Source of the DNA: WJMT01 sp964445575
GTDB taxonomy: Bacteria; Acidobacteriota; Aminicenantia; Aminicenantales; Aminicenantaceae
NCBI GenBank assembly: GCA_964445575.1
Contig: CAYULB010000004.1
Coordinates: 1 to 64,000, forward strand
Direction of reading: 5' to 3'
DNA length: 64,000 nt
The notes below the pieces were generated by a model that did no database searches, was not told the DNA's origin, and was given only the letters and a program-made list of their open reading frames with translations. The position numbers and the translations under genes were made by a program. Below, piece after piece: positions 34,093-42,536 of this stretch. The stretch's first letter is position 1. The number at the start of each line of letters is the position of its first letter.

Positions 34093-35193
34093 ATGAAAAT
34101 AACCCTCAGTGTTCTCAAAGCAGACGTGGGAAGTATTGGAGGCCATATCACTCCCAGCAAAGCTTTGATCAAAGAAGTCAAAAACTTTATAAAATCAGAA
34201 GGAAAAGGCCTAATTATTGATTCTTACATAGGCTACACAGGGGATGATATCGCCATCTTGTGCTCCCATACAAGAGGGACATCTGATGAAAAAATTCACA
34301 AACTTGCTTGGGATGCTTTTTCTGCCGGAACTGAAGAGGCCAAAAGCGAAGGTCTTTACGGTGCCGGACAGGACCTGTTAAAAGACGCCTTCAGTGGAAA
34401 CATCAAAGGAGCTGGACCTGCCGTGGCTGAAATTGAATTTGAAGAAAGACCCAATGAGCCGTTTATATTTTTTGCCGCGGACAAGACAGACCCAGGAGCC
34501 TATAATCTTCCTTTTTACTTGAGTTTTTCAGACCCTATGTACAATGCAGGACTGATGCTGAGCCCAAAAATGAACAAAGGTTTTGCTTTCCAGATCATTG
34601 ATGTGGAATATTCGGAAAAGGATAAAATCATTGACCTGAATTCTCCAGAAGACATCTATGACATGGCAGCACTCTTGAGAGACGGAGAAAGATATGTGAT
34701 TGAAGGCATTTTTTCACGGAACACAGGAAACCAAGCAGTTGCCATCTCCACAACCCGGCTTCACAACATTGCCGGAACTTACACTGGAAAAGATGACCCT
34801 GTGGCATTGGTGCGTGTTCAGGGAGAATTTCCAGCCACAGGAGAAATCCTGGCCCCTTTTGAAATCGGCCATCTGGTAGCGGGTTTCATGCGGGGAAGCC
34901 ACAACGGACCTTTAATGCCCTGCAAGCTGAACTCTACTATATCCTATTTTGACGGCCCTCCCATTGTGACAGGAGCTGCCTTCTGTGTCAAAGAAGGAAA
35001 ATTCACAGAACCTGCTGATGTTTTTGACCATCCGTTCTGGGACAATGTCCGCAGGAAAGTATCTGAAAAAGCTTCTGAGATCAGACGGCAGGGATTTTTC
35101 GGAGCAGCCATGCTTGGTTACTCCGAACTTGAGTACGGCGGTATTGTGGAAAGGCTTAAAAAATTGGAAGAGAAATTCGAATACAAAGACTAG
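34093..35193 (+). CDS. Archaeal-type fructose-1,6-bisphosphate aldolase/phosphatase
   Basis: The 366-residue protein matches the bifunctional FBP aldolase/phosphatase (FBPA/P, class V FBPase). D11 and H18 lie in KADVGSIGGH, the acidic pair in YTGDDIAI is at 51-52, and YTGKDDPVALVRV carries the tyrosine, Schiff-base lysine and metal-binding Asp pair of the Sulfolobus enzyme. It joins dihydroxyacetone phosphate with glyceraldehyde 3-phosphate and dephosphorylates the product to fructose 6-phosphate, an irreversible step of gluconeogenesis. The length equals the family norm. Such enzymes are common in archaea and scattered in deep bacterial lineages. An AAGGAGG site precedes the ATG. A proteolytic lifestyle would need gluconeogenesis. 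Confidence 0.93.
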   Translation: MKITLSVLKADVGSIGGHITPSKALIKEVKNFIKSEGKGLIIDSYIGYTGDDIAILCSHTRGTSDEKIHKLAWDAFSAGTEEAKSEGLYGAGQDLLKDAFSGNIKGAGPAVAEIEFEERPNEPFIFFAADKTDPGAYNLPFYLSFSDPMYNAGLMLSPKMNKGFAFQIIDVEYSEKDKIIDLNSPEDIYDMAALLRDGERYVIEGIFSRNTGNQAVAISTTRLHNIAGTYTGKDDPVALVRVQGEFPATGEILAPFEIGHLVAGFMRGSHNGPLMPCKLNSTISYFDGPPIVTGAAFCVKEGKFTEPADVFDHPFWDNVRRKVSEKASEIRRQGFFGAAMLGYSELEYGGIVERLKKLEEKFEYKD

Positions 35194-35247
35194 CAAAAAA
35201 TCCACTGCGGACAACCGGTTCTAAAACCAATCTGAAGGGAAAAAAGA

Positions 35248-35676
35248 ATGAATGAGTACAGAAATCCTATACCTACCGTGGATATCATCATTGAGATTAA
35301 AAAAAACAACCAGCCAGGGATTGTGCTTATCAAACGAAAAAATCCCCCCTACGGCTGGGCTCTTCCAGGAGGTTTTGTTGACTACGGAGAATCACTGGAA
35401 CAGGCATCCGTGCGCGAAGCCAAAGAAGAAACGTCTCTAAATGTGACCCTGAAGTACCAAATGCACACTTATTCTGATCCAAAAAGAGACCCTCGAATGC
35501 ACACTGTTTCAACCGTTTACGTAGCCCGGGCCCAAGGAATTCCCAAAGCACGCGATGATGCCAAGGAAATCGGAATATTCACCAAGGAAGAAATCAATTT
35601 CCCTTTGGCATTTGATCACAAACAGATATTGTCTGATTATTTCAATCAGAGAAAAGACTATTATCCTAACGGATAA
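35248..35676 (+). CDS. Nudix hydrolase
   Basis: This 142-residue single-domain protein carries a full Nudix box: GGFVDYGESLEQASVREA followed by KEET (G-x5-E-x7-REAxEE-like), at about residues 40-62. Nudix enzymes hydrolyse nucleoside diphosphates linked to another moiety; the N-terminal TVDIIIEIKKNNQPGIVLIK and the PPYGWALPGG segment resemble ADP-ribose pyrophosphatase or MutT-like members. It is 54 bp after the FBPA/P gene and 20 bp before DUF2007 and may share their transcript. Confidence 0.9.
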   Translation: MNEYRNPIPTVDIIIEIKKNNQPGIVLIKRKNPPYGWALPGGFVDYGESLEQASVREAKEETSLNVTLKYQMHTYSDPKRDPRMHTVSTVYVARAQGIPKARDDAKEIGIFTKEEINFPLAFDHKQILSDYFNQRKDYYPNG

Positions 35677-35696
35677 AAGAGAAATGGATATCATAC

Positions 35697-35945
35697 ATGA
35701 AAAATAAAACAAAAAATAAATTCCGGGATTTAAAGTTAGTTAAAATCAAATCTGTGCAGGGACCGGTCGAAGCAGAGGTCATAAAAAGCTTTCTTCAAAG
35801 CTATGGAATCACAACCATTTTAAAAGGACTGGTGGTTCAGTCTGTCCATGCCTTCTCAGCAGACGGGCTTGGGAAAATCACCATAATGGTTGACGAAAAA
35901 GATTATGAAAAAGCCAAATCCCTTCTCCAGGAAAGAAAAACCTAG
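35697..35945 (+). CDS. DUF2007 domain protein
   Basis: The 82-residue protein has the ferredoxin-like arrangement of DUF2007 proteins: an opening strand (LVKIKSVQGPVEAEVIKSFL), a helix, then YGITTILKG and the terminal DEKDYEKAKSLLQE. The family is described as putative signal transducing proteins, based on structural similarity to PII proteins; no ligand is known. It stands 20 bp after the Nudix gene. A non-coding stretch of about 325 bp follows before mraZ. Confidence 0.75.
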   Translation: MKNKTKNKFRDLKLVKIKSVQGPVEAEVIKSFLQSYGITTILKGLVVQSVHAFSADGLGKITIMVDEKDYEKAKSLLQERKT

Positions 35946-36027
35946 CCCCTCTCCCCTGATCATTCTTATTAACAAAAAAATTATTCACCTTTTTTTCTTT
36001 CATCATTTACTGCTTTTTCATGAATAT

Positions 36028-36087
36028 CATCCTGGCACATTCACGAGTCGAGGCTGCTGCATAAATATTTCATGAATGGCCAGGATG
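36028..36087. repeat. Imperfect hairpin adjoining repeat copy B
   Basis: CATCCTGG (36028-36035) and CCAGGATG (36080-36087) form an 8-bp stem around 44 nt. A second inverted pair, GAGGCTG (36050-36056) with CAGCCTC (36109-36115), links the hairpin to the adjoining dispersed repeat. It contains ATGAATGGCCAGG, similar to the arm ends at 15918-16070. Confidence 0.45.
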
Positions 36088-36092
36088 CCTAC

Positions 36093-36174
36093 GGACGGGG
36101 GAGTCACACAGCCTCAGAGAAAAACGAAGAAGAATGACGTTAAAAATCTGAAGGAAGCACAAACCACACTCAGA
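36093..36174 (+). repeat. Dispersed repeat, copy B
   Basis: 82 bp, aligned to copy A (14952-15032) almost end to end: GGACGGGGG, then a variable stretch, then identical GAGAAAAACGAAGAAGAATG and, one base on, CGTTAAAAATCTGAA, then GCACAA. It ends 40 bp before the mraZ promoter. Copy C is at 53552-53604. Confidence 0.8.
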
Positions 36175-36213
36175 TTTCAGCTTCAAAAAGTATGAATTAT
36201 TTCCTTTTTTTCC

Positions 36214-36242
36214 TTGACATTGCCTGTTTTCTGGATTATATT
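36214..36242 (+). promoter_or_regulatory. Promoter of the dcw (division/cell-wall) cluster
   Basis: A consensus TTGACA (36214-36219) and TATATT (36237-36242) stand 17 bp apart, which is close to ideal for a housekeeping sigma factor. The start site would be near 36249, giving a leader of only about 20 nt before the GTG of mraZ. Confidence 0.8.
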
Positions 36243-36251
36243 TTAGAAAAA

Positions 36252-36276
36252 CGGGACAAAACGGGACAAAGTGGGA
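36252..36276 (+). promoter_or_regulatory. MraZ-type operator: three 10-bp-spaced boxes
   Basis: CGGGA at 36252-36256 and 36262-36266 and TGGGA at 36272-36276 are direct repeats with a 10-bp period (each preceded by AA). MraZ proteins are known to bind tandem TGGGN-type boxes with this spacing at the promoter of their own operon. The third box contains the TG of the GTG start codon of mraZ (36271-36273), so binding would cover both the transcription start area and the translation start. Confidence 0.7.
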
Positions 36277-36738
36277 AATTATTTAATAGGAAGTTACACG
36301 GTTCGCTTCGACAGAAGTGGTAGAATAAAAATACCTGCGAAATTTCAGGAAACCATCCTGGAAAAGTATGGAAAGGAAGTCTTTATTACCTCTCTCACGG
36401 ATCAATCGGTCCAAATCTACCCTCTCTCCCGATGGGAAAAATTGACCGGACTTGCTGATAAAGGGCTCCTGCAGTTAAAACCCCAAGTCAGAAGTTTCAT
36501 GCTCCGGGTCAATCTCAAAGGCTCCCATTACGAAATCGATTCTAAGGGGAGAGTCCTTATAAGTCAAGCCCTTAAAAAAAAGGCAAACCTGGGAGACGAA
36601 GTGGAAGTAATAGGGCTCAATGACCATTTGGAAATCTGGAACAAACAGGCATTGGAGGAAATGATTGAACAAAACCCCTTGACTGACGAGGACTTCAACC
36701 AGATATCAGAATTAAAATTCGAGGAAGATAAAAAATGA
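36271..36738 (+). CDS. mraZ: MraZ transcriptional regulator
   Basis: The 155-residue protein has the two-copy AbrB/SpoVT-like swapped-hairpin fold of MraZ: FDRSGRIKIPAKFQE near residues 14-28 and IDSKGRVLISQALKKKAN near 89-106. The start is GTG at 36271, the only usual start codon that keeps the conserved LIGSYTVRFD segment; there is no clear Shine-Dalgarno site. MraZ binds DNA as a ring and controls its own dcw operon. It overlaps rsmH by 4 nt. The three boxes at its start suggest autoregulation. Confidence 0.92.
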   Translation: MGNYLIGSYTVRFDRSGRIKIPAKFQETILEKYGKEVFITSLTDQSVQIYPLSRWEKLTGLADKGLLQLKPQVRSFMLRVNLKGSHYEIDSKGRVLISQALKKKANLGDEVEVIGLNDHLEIWNKQALEEMIEQNPLTDEDFNQISELKFEEDKK

Positions 36739-37631
36739 GCACCCAAGCTCATATTCCGGTCCTCCTTGAAGAAGTGATGTCCTACCTGGACATAAAGAGA
36801 AAAGGAGATTATCTGGACTGCACCATAGGCCTGGGAGGACATTCTGCTGAGATTCTCAAGCGTAATAAAGATGCCAGAATAATCGGGTTTGATATAGATG
36901 AAAAATCCCTCATGGAAGCAAAAGAGAATCTCAAGCCCTTTGGTGACCGATTGACCCTGTATCATTCTGACTTCAGGTACATACCCGAATTAAAAATTGA
37001 CTTTTCATCTGTTCGAGGAGTCCTCTTAGACCTGGGTATTTCTTCCTTCCAGCTCGATGATCCCAAAAGAGGGTTCAGCTTTAATAAAGAAGGACCTCTA
37101 GACATGCGCATGGACCTGCGCAACAAGACCACAGCCTCAAAAATAATCAACAAGGGCTCTGAAAAAAAGCTTGCCCAGATTTTTTGGGAATATGGAGAGC
37201 TGAGACAGGCTAAAGTTTTAGCCAAAGAAATATATTCCAGGAGAAAAAACCAGAAAATAACCACCACTTCCCAGCTTCTCAAACTGACCGAAGAAATATG
37301 TAGGTGGAGACCTCAAAAAGGAAAAACCCACCCTGCTGCCAGGGTGTTCCAGGCTCTTCGTATCGAGGTGAACCAGGAATTAAAAAGTCTGAATAAGTTT
37401 CTGGAAAAAATTATCAAGCAAACCCCCCCGGAATCCCGTACTGCAGTTATTTCTTTTCACTCCCTGGAGGACAGGATCGTCAAACACACCATGAAAAAAT
37501 TGGCTTTCTCAAAAAAAGAGCCTCCTCAAATAATTATATTGACAAAAAAACCTGTTACTCCAACCAAAAAAGAGATTGAAAGGAATTTCAGAGCCAGGTC
37601 TGCAAAATTAAGGGTTTCAAGGAATACTTAA
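36735..37631 (+). CDS. rsmH: 16S rRNA (cytosine1402-N4) methyltransferase RsmH
   Basis: The 298-residue enzyme contains HIPVLLEEVMSYLD at the N-terminus and the SAM-binding motif LDCTIGLGGHS with IGFDID. Then come SSFQLDDPKRGFSF, HPAARVFQALRIEVN, and ISFHSLEDRIVK near the end. RsmH methylates C1402 of 16S rRNA at N4 in the ribosomal P site. It overlaps mraZ by 4 nt (ATGA) and ftsL by TAATG, in the usual second position of a dcw operon. The size is standard. Confidence 0.96.
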   Translation: MSTQAHIPVLLEEVMSYLDIKRKGDYLDCTIGLGGHSAEILKRNKDARIIGFDIDEKSLMEAKENLKPFGDRLTLYHSDFRYIPELKIDFSSVRGVLLDLGISSFQLDDPKRGFSFNKEGPLDMRMDLRNKTTASKIINKGSEKKLAQIFWEYGELRQAKVLAKEIYSRRKNQKITTTSQLLKLTEEICRWRPQKGKTHPAARVFQALRIEVNQELKSLNKFLEKIIKQTPPESRTAVISFHSLEDRIVKHTMKKLAFSKKEPPQIIILTKKPVTPTKKEIERNFRARSAKLRVSRNT

Positions 37632-37942
37632 TGGTAAGAAAAAAACTTAAAAAAGAAACAGTTGCCCGGACTGCTGCCTTCGTTCTGATGATAATCCTTA
37701 TTTTGACTTTTTATATCTGGCGGCAGGCTGAATCAGTCAAGATCGGGTACTCCATAAGAGATCTGGAAGAAAAAGTGATTGCACTTCAGAAAGAAGTGGA
37801 AACTCTGGAAGCAGAAAAGACCTCCTTTCTCTCTCTCGAAAGGGTAGAAAAAAAAGCAAAACAGAAATTAGGACTGAAAGAACCCGAAGAGAAGCAGTTG
37901 ATATATGAAGATTTTGGAGAGTCTAACAACCAAGACCAATGA
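37631..37942 (+). CDS. ftsL: Cell division protein FtsL-like
   Basis: The 103-residue protein has a short cytoplasmic N-terminus, one membrane segment at about 13-28 (FVLMIILILTFYIW), and then a coiled-coil-like region (LEEKVIALQKEVETLEAEKT). It ends with VEKKAKQKLGLKEPEEKQLI, which has the LGL(k/r)xP motif of FtsL/DivIC proteins. FtsL, with FtsB and FtsQ, is part of the divisome and activates FtsW-FtsI. It is recognised by position (between rsmH and ftsI) and topology more than by identity. It overlaps ftsI by 4 nt. Confidence 0.85.
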   Translation: MVRKKLKKETVARTAAFVLMIILILTFYIWRQAESVKIGYSIRDLEEKVIALQKEVETLEAEKTSFLSLERVEKKAKQKLGLKEPEEKQLIYEDFGESNNQDQ

Positions 37943-39690
37943 GTGCAAATGCAGCCAAGAAAACAAGAAGAAGAACTCTGTTCATAGTGTTTTTATTTCT
38001 GCTCTGGACAGGTGTGATCGGATATCGTCTGGTTCAACTCCAGGTGGTCCATCATAATGATTTTAAGACTCAGGTCGAAAGACAAAACCAAAATAAAGAC
38101 GAAATCTTCCCCCAGAGAGGAACCATTTTTGACAGGAACGGAAATATTTTGGCCTGCAGTGTCCCCAGAGCATCTGTCTTTTACTCAACCGTAGAAGGTG
38201 AATCTCTTGAAATCCAGTTCCAAAGAATTGACCAGCTTAAAAAAATTCTGGGCATATCCTGGGAGAAAGTCAGGAATATCAAATCTCAGATAAAAATGGA
38301 TGACCCATTCATTTACATTAAAAGAAAAATCGAACCGGAAGAGGAGGACAAGCTCAAAGAACTGGATTTCAAAGGAATCCACATGATCGAGGAAAGCAAG
38401 CGTTTTTATCCTCATGGAAATCTTGCTTCTCATGTGATCGGCAGAGTGGACTTTTCAGAAAAGGGAATAAGCGGTGTCGAGGTCAAATTCGACTCTGTCT
38501 TAAGAGGAGAAAAGGGAATCAAGCTGAACTACAGAGATGCCAGGAGAAAGGAATACAGCTTTCAAATTTTAAAGCAAGCGGTTCCCGGCGAAGACATTAT
38601 TCTCAGCATAGACGAAACCATCCAGTACACAGCTGCCGAAAGCCTTAAAAGAGCGGTTCAAGAATCCAGAGCAGCCTGGGGCACTATCATTGTTTCCCAT
38701 CCCCGCTCAGGAGAAATACTGGCTATGTCCAGCATTCCAGAAAATGACCTGAACAAACCCCTGACCGATATTCGTTCTCTTTACTCAAACAAAGCCATCC
38801 ATCACGTGTTTGACCCTGGTTCTACCTTTAAAATCGTTACCTTCACGGCCGCTATTGACTCACATAAAATTCCTTACTCAGAAACTTTTGACTGCAGCAA
38901 AGGTTATATCAGAGTGGTTAACAAGACATTCCATGACCATCACAGGTATGACCTGCTTTCATTCCCAGAAGTGATCATTTATTCATCCAATGTAGGGACC
39001 ATACAAATAGGCCAGATGGTGGGAGAAGAGCTTTTTTATGAGAAAATCAAATCTTTTGGATTCGGGAAAAAAACAGGGATTGAGCTTCCTGCAGAACAAA
39101 ACGGAATTCTTCATCCCCCAGAAAATTGGAGCCGGCTTTCTTTGGCTTCCCTTTCCATAGGATATGAGATCTCAGTGACCGCGATTCAGCTCCTCAATGC
39201 CATGAATATCATTGTCAATCACGGAATTCAAATCCCTTTTACCATTTTAAAAAAAGAAAGCAATTCCCGTTTTGAGCATTCAGAAGAGGATAAAATACCG
39301 GTCCGGGTGATATCGGAAAGCACAGCCCTCCAAATAAAGGAAATGCTGAAAAGAGTGGTCAATGAAGGCACAGGAAGAGAAGCTCAGCTCAAGGGACATC
39401 AAGCGGCTGGAAAAACAGGCACAGCCCAAAAAATCGACCCCAAGACCCGCGGCTACACTTCTCAGGCTCACACTTCTGTATTCATGGGATTTGTCCCTGC
39501 TGATAATCCCGTCATCTCCATTGTCGTGGTGATCGACGACCCGAAAGGAGCTTATTATGGAGGCCAGGTTTCAGCTCCGGTATTTAGAGAAGTCGCCATA
39601 AAAGTGCTCCGTTATCTGGGAATCCCTCCAGAAACCGAGTACTCAAGGCCAATCATAACAGCCCAGAAAGCGAGCTCAGGAACAACATGA
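37939..39690 (+). CDS. ftsI: Penicillin-binding protein FtsI (septal transpeptidase)
   Basis: The 583-residue class B PBP has one N-terminal membrane helix (about 12-32), a pedestal domain with RGTIFDRNGNILA, and a transpeptidase domain. Catalytic motifs are S295-TFK298, S349-S350-N351 and K492-T-G494. It cross-links septal peptidoglycan with FtsW. There is no PASTA domain; the chain ends soon after the transpeptidase, as in Gram-negative FtsI. It overlaps ftsL and murE by 4 nt each. All three active-site motifs are intact. Confidence 0.95.
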   Translation: MSANAAKKTRRRTLFIVFLFLLWTGVIGYRLVQLQVVHHNDFKTQVERQNQNKDEIFPQRGTIFDRNGNILACSVPRASVFYSTVEGESLEIQFQRIDQLKKILGISWEKVRNIKSQIKMDDPFIYIKRKIEPEEEDKLKELDFKGIHMIEESKRFYPHGNLASHVIGRVDFSEKGISGVEVKFDSVLRGEKGIKLNYRDARRKEYSFQILKQAVPGEDIILSIDETIQYTAAESLKRAVQESRAAWGTIIVSHPRSGEILAMSSIPENDLNKPLTDIRSLYSNKAIHHVFDPGSTFKIVTFTAAIDSHKIPYSETFDCSKGYIRVVNKTFHDHHRYDLLSFPEVIIYSSNVGTIQIGQMVGEELFYEKIKSFGFGKKTGIELPAEQNGILHPPENWSRLSLASLSIGYEISVTAIQLLNAMNIIVNHGIQIPFTILKKESNSRFEHSEEDKIPVRVISESTALQIKEMLKRVVNEGTGREAQLKGHQAAGKTGTAQKIDPKTRGYTSQAHTSVFMGFVPADNPVISIVVVIDDPKGAYYGGQVSAPVFREVAIKVLRYLGIPPETEYSRPIITAQKASSGTT

Positions 39691-41156
39691 ATATTAAAGA
39701 ACTTACCAACAACGTTCGCGGACTGAAGATAAGAGGTGCTGTGGAAGAGGAAATCACAGGAATATCTTACTCCTCTCACAAAATCAGACCTGGGTTCTTG
39801 TTTGCCGCTCTTAAGGGAGAAAAACACGACGGTTTCCATTTCATTCCAGAAGCCCTTGAAAAGGGAGCTGCAGCTGTGATGTGTGAAAGGAAAAAGCCAG
39901 AAGGATTCACCAAAACCTGGATAAAGGCAGATGACGCCAGGCTTGCTTTGGCTCTGGTATCCGCTGAATTTTTCAATCATCCCTCAAAGAAAATGAAAAT
40001 GGTTGGAATAACCGGCACCAAAGGAAAAACCACTGCCACTTATTTATTGGAGAAAATTTTAGAGAAAAACGGAAACTCAGCCGGAGTCATCGGAAGCATT
40101 TCCTACAGGGGTCCCGAGTTTGTTGTCCCGGCTCAAAGAACCACTCCAGAAGCTCCTGACACAGACGCTCTTCTCCAAAAAATGCTGGAACAGGGAGCCA
40201 CTCATTGTGTCATGGAAGTCTCATCACATTCCATTGAAATGAAAAGAATAAACGGGATTGATTTTGATGTCACTGCTTTCACCAATCTAAGCGGGGAGCA
40301 TTTAGACTTTCATAAGTCTCTTGAAAACTACTTCAACACCAAAAAAAAGCTGTTCCTAACCGCTGAAAACAGCCGTCCTGTTATAAACTCGGACAGTGTC
40401 TGGGGAAGGAAACTTGTTTCAGAGTTATCAAATAAATGTGTAACCTTTGGGTTTAATAAAAATGCAGATGTTTTCCCCCTCCAATTCAGATTTACTTCCA
40501 AAGGCATAACTGCCCGCATCCAGTTTCCTAAAGGAAAAACCGATCTGTCCTCCCCTCTTCTTGGAAAACCAAATCTATACAACATCCTCACAGCTGTGGC
40601 TTCGGCCCTGGCAATGGATATACCCCTGGCAGCAATCAAAGAAGGAATCGCTTCTTTGGAAAGTGTGCCAGGTCGGTTTGAGAGGATACCCAATGAGCTG
40701 GGCCTCAATCTTTTTGTGGACTATGCTCACACAGATGAAGCCCTAAAAAATCTCTTGGAAACGGCCAGAGAAATAAGCACCAGCAGAATTATACTGGTGT
40801 TTGGAGCTGGAGGAGACCGGGACAAGTCCAAAAGGCATCGAATGGGAAAAATCGCAGGAAAACTGGCTGACTGGGCCATCATTACTTCAGACAACCCGCG
40901 GTCTGAAAACCCTCTGGAGATTATTGCAAGCATTGAAAAAGGAATTAAAAAAACAGGGAAAAATAAATATGAAATCTTTCCCGACAGAAGAAAGGCCATT
41001 GAAAAAGCAGTTTCTATTGGGAATAAAGGAGATTATATTCTCATTGCGGGAAAAGGGCATGAGAAGTATCAGATCATAAAAGACAGGGTCATTCCGTTTG
41101 ACGACGTAAAAGTGGCCCAGGATTCTGTAAAGAAAATAAAAGAGCAGAAGAAATGA
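39687..41156 (+). CDS. murE: UDP-MurNAc-tripeptide ligase MurE (meso-DAP type)
   Basis: The 489-residue Mur ligase has a P-loop in GITGTKGKTTATYLLEKIL (about 109-127), FTNLSGEHLDFH, the VDYAHTDEAL helix and the carboxy-end motif SDNPRSENP. The DNPR signature is the known mark of enzymes that add meso-diaminopimelate rather than lysine to UDP-MurNAc-L-Ala-D-Glu. This supports Gram-negative-type peptidoglycan. The gene overlaps ftsI and murF by 4 nt. Confidence 0.95.
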   Translation: MNIKELTNNVRGLKIRGAVEEEITGISYSSHKIRPGFLFAALKGEKHDGFHFIPEALEKGAAAVMCERKKPEGFTKTWIKADDARLALALVSAEFFNHPSKKMKMVGITGTKGKTTATYLLEKILEKNGNSAGVIGSISYRGPEFVVPAQRTTPEAPDTDALLQKMLEQGATHCVMEVSSHSIEMKRINGIDFDVTAFTNLSGEHLDFHKSLENYFNTKKKLFLTAENSRPVINSDSVWGRKLVSELSNKCVTFGFNKNADVFPLQFRFTSKGITARIQFPKGKTDLSSPLLGKPNLYNILTAVASALAMDIPLAAIKEGIASLESVPGRFERIPNELGLNLFVDYAHTDEALKNLLETAREISTSRIILVFGAGGDRDKSKRHRMGKIAGKLADWAIITSDNPRSENPLEIIASIEKGIKKTGKNKYEIFPDRRKAIEKAVSIGNKGDYILIAGKGHEKYQIIKDRVIPFDDVKVAQDSVKKIKEQKK

Positions 41157-42535
41157 TCAAATTAAGACTGAGCGAGCTGGCTGAGAAAATGAATGGAAAA
41201 ATAATTCAGGGATATCCTTCCTCTGTGTTTAAAGACTACTGCATTGACTCCAGAAAAGCCAAAAAAGGAAGCCTGTTTTTTGCGCTTGAAGACAAAAGAG
41301 ACGGCCATGATTTTATTTCTGACGCTGTTAAAAACGGGGCCAAAGGAGCCGTGGTCTCCAAACAAGTTCCTCTAGTAGATGACAAAACCGCTTGTATAAA
41401 AGTCCCTCACACATTGAAAGCACTCCAGAGGCTTGCACATCAAGTCCTTTTAGAACATCCTGTGAAAGTGATTGGAATCACAGGAAGCACGGGCAAAACC
41501 ACCACCAAAGAATTTGCAGCCGCTTTTCTCCAGAAGACATGCCGTCTCCTCAAATCACAGGGAAATTATAACAATCACATAGGTCTTCCCCTCTCGCTTT
41601 TGAATCTGGGCCAAAATCATGATACAGCGGTACTGGAATATGGAATGAGCCATGCAGGAGAAATCAGAGAATTGACCTCTATTGCTCGTCCGGACATTGC
41701 CGTTATCTGCAATGTCCATCCTGTGCACATGGAATTCTTCAAAAGCATTCATGAGATCACAGAAGCCAAAAAAGAAATACTTGACGGAATGAACCCTGAT
41801 GGGACAGCTATTTTAAATGGAGACCAGCCCTTTGTCTTGAGCATGGTCAAAGGACTTACAAAAAAGCCGGTCCTTTTTGGGCTGACAGAAAAATGTGATG
41901 TAAGAGCTAACAATATTCATATCCATTCTTTAGAAAAGATGTCTTTTGATTTTTCCTACAGAGGCCATAACGCCAGAACTTCTATCCCTTTCTCCAATAG
42001 AGGGTACCTCTATAATTTTCTGGCTGCCGCAAGCATTGCTTCGGTATTTTCTGTTCCTTTTAAAGAAATCTTAAAAAAAGGAAGAAAACTCAAACCCTTT
42101 GTGAACAGAGGCGAGGTGCTTTCTCTAGAAAATAATATTAAAGTGATAAACGACTCCTACAATTCCAACCCGGCTGCGCTGGAAGAAGCCCTTAAAAGCC
42201 TTTCCGCTCAAAAAGGAGGAAGAAAAATTGCGGTGCTCGGCGATATGCTGGAACTGGGAGAAAGACAAATAGCCTATCACACGGCTGCTGGGAAATCTGT
42301 AGCTGAAAACCATATTGACCTGCTGATAACCATCGGCTCTCATGCAAAATACATTGCTGAAGGCGCAGCACTATCCGGAATGCCCTCTCAAAACATCATT
42401 TCTTTTGAACAGTCTGAAGAAGCTGCCCAAAAAGTCCCGGAACTTCTGAAAAAAAATGACTTTATATTAGTCAAAGGGTCCAGAGGAGTCAAAACTGAAA
42501 AGGTTATCAAGGCTTTGAAAAGGAAAGGAAAATAA
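41153..42535 (+). CDS. murF: UDP-MurNAc-tripeptide-D-Ala-D-Ala ligase MurF
   Basis: The 460-residue Mur ligase has an N-terminal substrate domain (CIDSRKAKKGSLFFALEDKR), ATP-binding GITGSTGKTTTKEF, the EYGMSHAGEI motif and the C-terminal VINDSYNSNPAALEEALKSL. MurF adds D-Ala-D-Ala to UDP-MurNAc-tripeptide, the last soluble precursor step. No ddl gene (which makes D-Ala-D-Ala) is in the cluster, so it must lie elsewhere. It overlaps murE by ATGA and is one base from mraY. Confidence 0.95.
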   Translation: MIKLRLSELAEKMNGKIIQGYPSSVFKDYCIDSRKAKKGSLFFALEDKRDGHDFISDAVKNGAKGAVVSKQVPLVDDKTACIKVPHTLKALQRLAHQVLLEHPVKVIGITGSTGKTTTKEFAAAFLQKTCRLLKSQGNYNNHIGLPLSLLNLGQNHDTAVLEYGMSHAGEIRELTSIARPDIAVICNVHPVHMEFFKSIHEITEAKKEILDGMNPDGTAILNGDQPFVLSMVKGLTKKPVLFGLTEKCDVRANNIHIHSLEKMSFDFSYRGHNARTSIPFSNRGYLYNFLAAASIASVFSVPFKEILKKGRKLKPFVNRGEVLSLENNIKVINDSYNSNPAALEEALKSLSAQKGGRKIAVLGDMLELGERQIAYHTAAGKSVAENHIDLLITIGSHAKYIAEGAALSGMPSQNIISFEQSEEAAQKVPELLKKNDFILVKGSRGVKTEKVIKALKRKGK

Positions 42536-42536
42536 A

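Noticed and set aside
35946..36092. A gene in the gap before mraZ
   Set aside because: Frames there are short and interrupted by the hairpin and repeat; no start or family support.
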